From: Neobacillus rhizosphaerae | GTDB lineage: Bacteria > Bacillota > Bacilli > Bacillales > Cytobacillaceae | DNA length: 64,000 nucleotides | Assembly: GCF_937468385.1 (NCBI RefSeq) | Contig: NZ_CALBWS010000018.1 | Location: 36,318 to 100,317, forward strand | Reading direction: 5' to 3' | Part shown: piece after piece, positions 61,534 to 64,000 of the stretch | How positions within the stretch are numbered: the stretch's first letter is position 1 | Layout: each line of letters opens with the position of its first letter | The notes under the pieces: model-generated | What the model saw: only the letters and a program-made list of their open reading frames with translations | Told to the model about the DNA's origin: nothing | Database searches by the model: none | Translations under genes and position numbers: made by a program

Positions 61534-61563
61534 TTGACAAAAGTATAAATTAGTTAGTAAAAT
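61534..61563 (+). promoter_or_regulatory. perR promoter
   Basis: TTGACA (61534-61539), 18 bp, TAAAAT (61558-61563), with the start codon 54 bases downstream. Confidence 0.75.
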
Positions 61564-61566
61564 TAA

Positions 61567-61581
61567 TTATAACAATTATAA
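61567..61581. promoter_or_regulatory. Per box upstream of perR
   Basis: TTATAACAATTATAA matches the Per box TTATAATNATTATAA at all but one fixed position. It lies just after the -10 element, over the expected transcription start, as expected for PerR autorepression. Confidence 0.85.
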
Positions 61582-61616
61582 TCTAAGAATATTTTTTAGA
61601 AAGAAGGTGCATGGCG

Positions 61617-62048
61617 ATGAATCAGTTAAAAGAAGCGTTGGATACCTTAAAGGATACAGGGGTACGAATTACTCCACAACGTCATGCGATACTTGAATAT
61701 TTAATAAACTCGATGTCACATCCCACGGCTGACGATATTTATAAGGCCTTAGAAGGGAAATTTCCTAATATGAGCGTGGCAACAGTTTACAATAATTTAC
61801 GAGTATTTCGTGAAGTAGGTCTTGTCAAGGAATTAACTTATGGTGATGCATCAGCCCGTTTCGATTTTGTTACATCACATCATTATCATGTCATTTGTGA
61901 AAAGTGCGGGAAAATAGTTGATTTTCATTACCCGGGCTTAGATGAAGTAGAGCATCTAGCTTCACATGTGACAGGCTTTAAAGTTGAAAACCACCGTATG
62001 GAAATTTATGGTACATGTCCAGATTGTGAAAGTAAAGAGGTACATTAA
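61617..62048 (+). CDS. perR: Peroxide-sensing repressor PerR (Fur family)
   Basis: A 143-aa repressor. Regulatory metal ligands correspond exactly to B. subtilis PerR: His35, Asp83, His89, His91 and Asp102 (H37, D85, H91, H93, D104 there). Structural zinc cysteines are 94, 97, 134 and 137. Metal-catalysed oxidation of the His ligands by H2O2 releases DNA. ATG 61617 has AGG 9 nt upstream. ATG 61611 would give the same length as B. subtilis PerR but has only 3 nt spacing, so the start is not certain. Confidence 0.96.
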   Translation: MNQLKEALDTLKDTGVRITPQRHAILEYLINSMSHPTADDIYKALEGKFPNMSVATVYNNLRVFREVGLVKELTYGDASARFDFVTSHHYHVICEKCGKIVDFHYPGLDEVEHLASHVTGFKVENHRMEIYGTCPDCESKEVH

Positions 62049-62064
62049 TTTGGATGGAATGAAG

Positions 62065-62095
62065 GCTGATTATAAAAAAATCAGCTCTTTTTTTC
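62065..62095 (+). terminator. Intrinsic terminator after perR
   Basis: GGCTGATT and AATCAGCT arms (one G-T pair) followed by TTTTTTT. Confidence 0.85.
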
Positions 62096-62100
62096 TGTGA

Positions 62101-62155
62101 AAAAAGGATGACTTAAACCTTCGCGGCTTGCAAGCCTGGAGGTTTAAGTCATCCT
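62101..62155 (-). terminator. Terminator of ygzB
   Basis: A 15-bp perfect inverted repeat, GGATGACTTAAACCT (62107-62121) and AGGTTTAAGTCATCC (62141-62155). A smaller palindrome GGCTTGCAAGCC lies in its loop. On the minus strand TTTTTT follows. Confidence 0.88.
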
Positions 62156-62168
62156 CTATTTATTTTCC

Positions 62169-62510
62169 CTACTTCTTATTATAGGTTTCATCAAATTCTT
62201 TTCCTATTAGATTAGGATCGAGGGTTAAGGGTTCACGACAATACATACACATATCTACTCTGCCCAGCATTTTTGTCGTTTTTCCACAGCTCGGACACTT
62301 TACTTGAATGGTTTTTGTCGATAACATGCCAATCCAGAAATAAATGACTGTACTGGCGATAATGAAAAGTAGACCAAAAAGCATAAAGATGGTCATAATA
62401 AGTGGTGAAGTACGAAAATAGATACCGGCATACATCACAATTAAGCCGATAAAAATTAATGATAAAGCAAAGGAACGAATTTTATTTATTTTACTCGAAT
62501 ATTTAGCCAT
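62169..62510 (-). CDS. ygzB: YgzB family membrane protein with zinc ribbon
   Basis: A 113-aa protein. Two membrane helices ([19 protein letters not shown] and [26 protein letters not shown]) are followed by a zinc-ribbon CPSCGK-x11-CMYC. Length and place between perR and ygxA, on the opposite strand, match B. subtilis YgzB. Start has GGAGGGAG upstream on the minus strand. Function unknown. Confidence 0.93.
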   Translation of the reverse strand: MAKYSSKINKIRSFALSLIFIGLIVMYAGIYFRTSPLIMTIFMLFGLLFIIASTVIYFWIGMLSTKTIQVKCPSCGKTTKMLGRVDMCMYCREPLTLDPNLIGKEFDETYNKK

Positions 62511-62661
62511 GTTACTCCCTCCTAGTGAAAACTATACCATATTTACGAGGAGAGAAAAAATGAGAGGAAGAGAATGTCGAAATTTGTCTTTGAAGAAAAC
62601 AGGAAATTTCATTTCGTTGTCGAACATATTATACTACATGAAAAAAATGGAGGAATGATGA

Positions 62662-63537
62662 ATGGAAGACATCCTTCGGCCTATTTATCAAGAAAGGGCG
62701 AGTCAGACCAATACTCTTGGAGTCTTGTTGGTTGAAAAAAAACTAAAATTAAGTCATATAACAGATTCGTTTGATGTCATATTATTGGTTATCGTAAAAG
62801 AAGCAGAGCAGCCCTTATTTATTAAACAGTATTCGTACAACCACCAAAAGGCAGCGATGCATATCATTACCGAAGCGCAGCTGCAAGAATGGTTATTGTT
62901 AGGGACGAATCGAAGAATATTTGAATGGCTTCAGGATGCCAAAATAATTTTCGACCGGAACGAATACGTTGAAAATTTAAAAACGGAACTGCGGGAATTT
63001 CCTTTTAATGGACGTAAAATAAAAATGGGCTTAGAATTTGCCAAATTAATTCGTCGTTATGTCGATGGAAAAGCTTTATTTGAAAGTAAACAATTTTTGG
63101 ATGCTTATAATTATGTTGTTCATTCCTTACACCATCTTGCAAGATTAGCGGTAATAGAGAACGGTCTTCACCCAGAGCTTACAGTATGGCATCAAGTAAA
63201 ACAAATTGAACCAGAAATATATAAATTATATGAAGAATTGGTTAAAAGTGAGGAAACGCTTGAGAAAAGACTTGAACTTTTGTTTTTAGCAAGTGAGTTT
63301 ATGATTCATTCTAGAACAAATATTGGCACATCACATCTATTGGAAGTACTAAGTGGTAAGGAATATTGGTCTTTTAATGAGATCATGAATGAAAAAGATT
63401 TAATGCCTTATTCTGTTGATCTGGCTGTGCTTATTGAATATTTAATTGAAAAACATTTGATAGATGTGGTTAATATTGAAACGAAGGGGCAAGGGGTTTT
63501 TCATCGCTGCTATTGTGTTCATGAAAAATTATCGTAA
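62662..63537 (+). CDS. ygxA: Nucleotidyltransferase-like protein YgxA
   Basis: A 291-aa soluble protein. The N-terminal about 120 residues resemble a nucleotidyltransferase fold (DSFDVILLVIVKEAE with strand-loop pattern); the C-terminal part is helical. It matches B. subtilis YgxA, the gene just upstream of rrnD, and lies here in the same relation to an rRNA operon. The start has GGAGGAATG upstream. Catalytic residues are not clearly present, so activity is uncertain. Confidence 0.88.
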   Translation: MEDILRPIYQERASQTNTLGVLLVEKKLKLSHITDSFDVILLVIVKEAEQPLFIKQYSYNHQKAAMHIITEAQLQEWLLLGTNRRIFEWLQDAKIIFDRNEYVENLKTELREFPFNGRKIKMGLEFAKLIRRYVDGKALFESKQFLDAYNYVVHSLHHLARLAVIENGLHPELTVWHQVKQIEPEIYKLYEELVKSEETLEKRLELLFLASEFMIHSRTNIGTSHLLEVLSGKEYWSFNEIMNEKDLMPYSVDLAVLIEYLIEKHLIDVVNIETKGQGVFHRCYCVHEKLS

Positions 63538-63543
63538 AAAAAC

Positions 63544-63566
63544 AAAAAAAGGTATTGACCTTTTTT
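63544..63566 (+). terminator. Terminator of ygxA, overlapping the first rrn promoter
   Basis: AAAAAAGGT-ATTG-ACCTTTTTT is a perfect 9-bp stem with a T-run. The loop and right arm (TTGACC at 63555-63560) also form the -35 element of the promoter that follows. Confidence 0.88.
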
Positions 63567-63583
63567 CTCATACTTGGTATATT
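63555..63583 (+). promoter_or_regulatory. rrn promoter P1
   Basis: TTGACC (63555-63560), 17 bp, TATATT (63578-63583). It is followed about 65 bases later by a second promoter of the same design, the usual tandem pair of Bacillus rRNA operons. Confidence 0.75.
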
Positions 63584-63647
63584 AATAACCGTCGCTGCGA
63601 AACGTTGTTACAAAGCTTTCGTAAGTGGCGGTTTTGAAAAAAAGAAA

Positions 63648-63677
63648 TTGACATCACCAAGTGTTGTATGTTATATT
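63648..63677 (+). promoter_or_regulatory. rrn promoter P2
   Basis: TTGACA (63648-63653), 18 bp, TATATT (63672-63677). The leader to the 16S gene is about 125 nt and carries the CTTTGAAAACTAAACAAACA stretch typical of Bacillus rRNA leaders. Confidence 0.85.
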
Positions 63678-63804
63678 AAAAAAGTCGCTTATGAGCGATG
63701 AAGAAAATTGTCCTTTGAAAACTAAACAAACAAAAACGTCAACAAACAAAAAAATATTAGTTTTATTTGAAACTAAGCCAACGTAACTTTTATGAGCTAA
63801 TCAA

Positions 63805-64000
63805 CTTTCTTGGAGAGTTTGATCCTGGCTCAGGACGAACGCTGGCGGCGTGCCTAATACATGCAAGTCGAGCGAATCTTTAGGAGCTTGCTCCTAATGG
63901 TTAGCGGCGGACGGGTGAGTAACACGTGGGCAACCTGCCTGTAAGACTGGGATAACTTCGGGAAACCGGAGCTAATACCGGATAATCCTTTCCAACACAT
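63805..64000 (+). rRNA. 16S ribosomal RNA, 5' part
   Basis: GGAGAGTTTGATCCTGGCTC (63812-63831) is the universal 16S start, followed by the conserved GGCGGCGTGCCTAATACATG, GGCGGACGGGTGAGTAACAC and GGATAACTTCGGGAAACCGG stretches. The window ends about 195 bases in. The 5' end is placed by analogy with B. subtilis 16S and may be off by a few bases. Sequence is Bacillaceae type. Confidence 0.97.

Overview
The window is a chromosomal segment of a low-GC, endospore-forming Firmicute of the Bacillaceae, close to Bacillus/Neobacillus. The evidence is the small acid-soluble spore proteins SspK and SspE, AGGAGG-type ribosome binding sites with frequent TTG/GTG starts, an S-box riboswitch, Rex-, ArgR-, PerR- and CcpA-type sites, and a gene order (yfhD-yfhE-yfhF-recX-yfhH-sspK-yfhP-mutY-yfhS-fabL-sspE-ygaB-ygaC-ygaD-ygaE-hemL-bcp-perR-ygzB-ygxA-rrn) that is essentially the Bacillus subtilis yfh-yga region. 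The window ends about 200 bases into a 16S rRNA gene. No prophage, complete insertion sequence, CRISPR array or tRNA was seen.

Layout. 0.2-9.3 kb holds single-gene units: ridA, a small acidic protein, a type II NADH dehydrogenase, a 52-bp tandem repeat array, a Gfo/Idh/MocA oxidoreductase, a Cys-rich YgbA_NO-type protein, a peptide:H+ symporter, a short UvrC-like protein, a GyrI-like protein and a MerR/TipAS regulator. 9.7-17.6 kb holds an AidB-like acyl-CoA dehydrogenase, then a five-gene oligopeptide ABC importer (two ATPases, lipoprotein, two permeases) whose middle is interrupted by two REP-like repeats and a terminator, followed by aroK-aroD at 17.7-19.0 kb. 19.2-31.9 kb is a complete arginine biosynthesis block, argC-J-B-D-carA-carB-argF then argG and argH. 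ArgR-type inverted repeats lie before argC and before argG, and a 21-bp tandem repeat lies between argG and argH. 31.9-37 kb carries a nitrilase-type hydrolase, a SAM-I riboswitch controlling homoserine dehydrogenase, and two GT2 glycosyltransferases. 37-38 kb has a DoxX-like membrane protein with a perfect Rex operator and a cluster of four DnaA-box-like 9-mers upstream. 38.3-50.1 kb is the conserved yfh/yga block. 50.4-54.9 kb is a single large glutamate synthase without a small-subunit gene beside it. 55.4-63.5 kb has hemL, an ABC-2 exporter, a K+-channel-like protein, bcp, a cobalamin adenosyltransferase, perR, ygzB and ygxA. Tandem rrn promoters and the start of 16S rRNA follow.

Themes. 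Arginine synthesis, carbamoyl phosphate supply and glutamate synthesis are linked nitrogen functions. CcpA-type cre matches sit upstream of argC and of the glutamate synthase promoter, suggesting a carbon/nitrogen link (inference). Redox and peroxide functions recur: NDH-2, the Rex-boxed DoxX, Bcp and PerR.

The least explained material is intergenic. A family of about 187-bp elements, each built of several short hairpins, is present in five copies. Four of these start exactly at the T-run of an intrinsic terminator. Tandem arrays, paired hairpin repeats and nested inverted repeats add to this. These non-coding elements are the best candidates for something undescribed.
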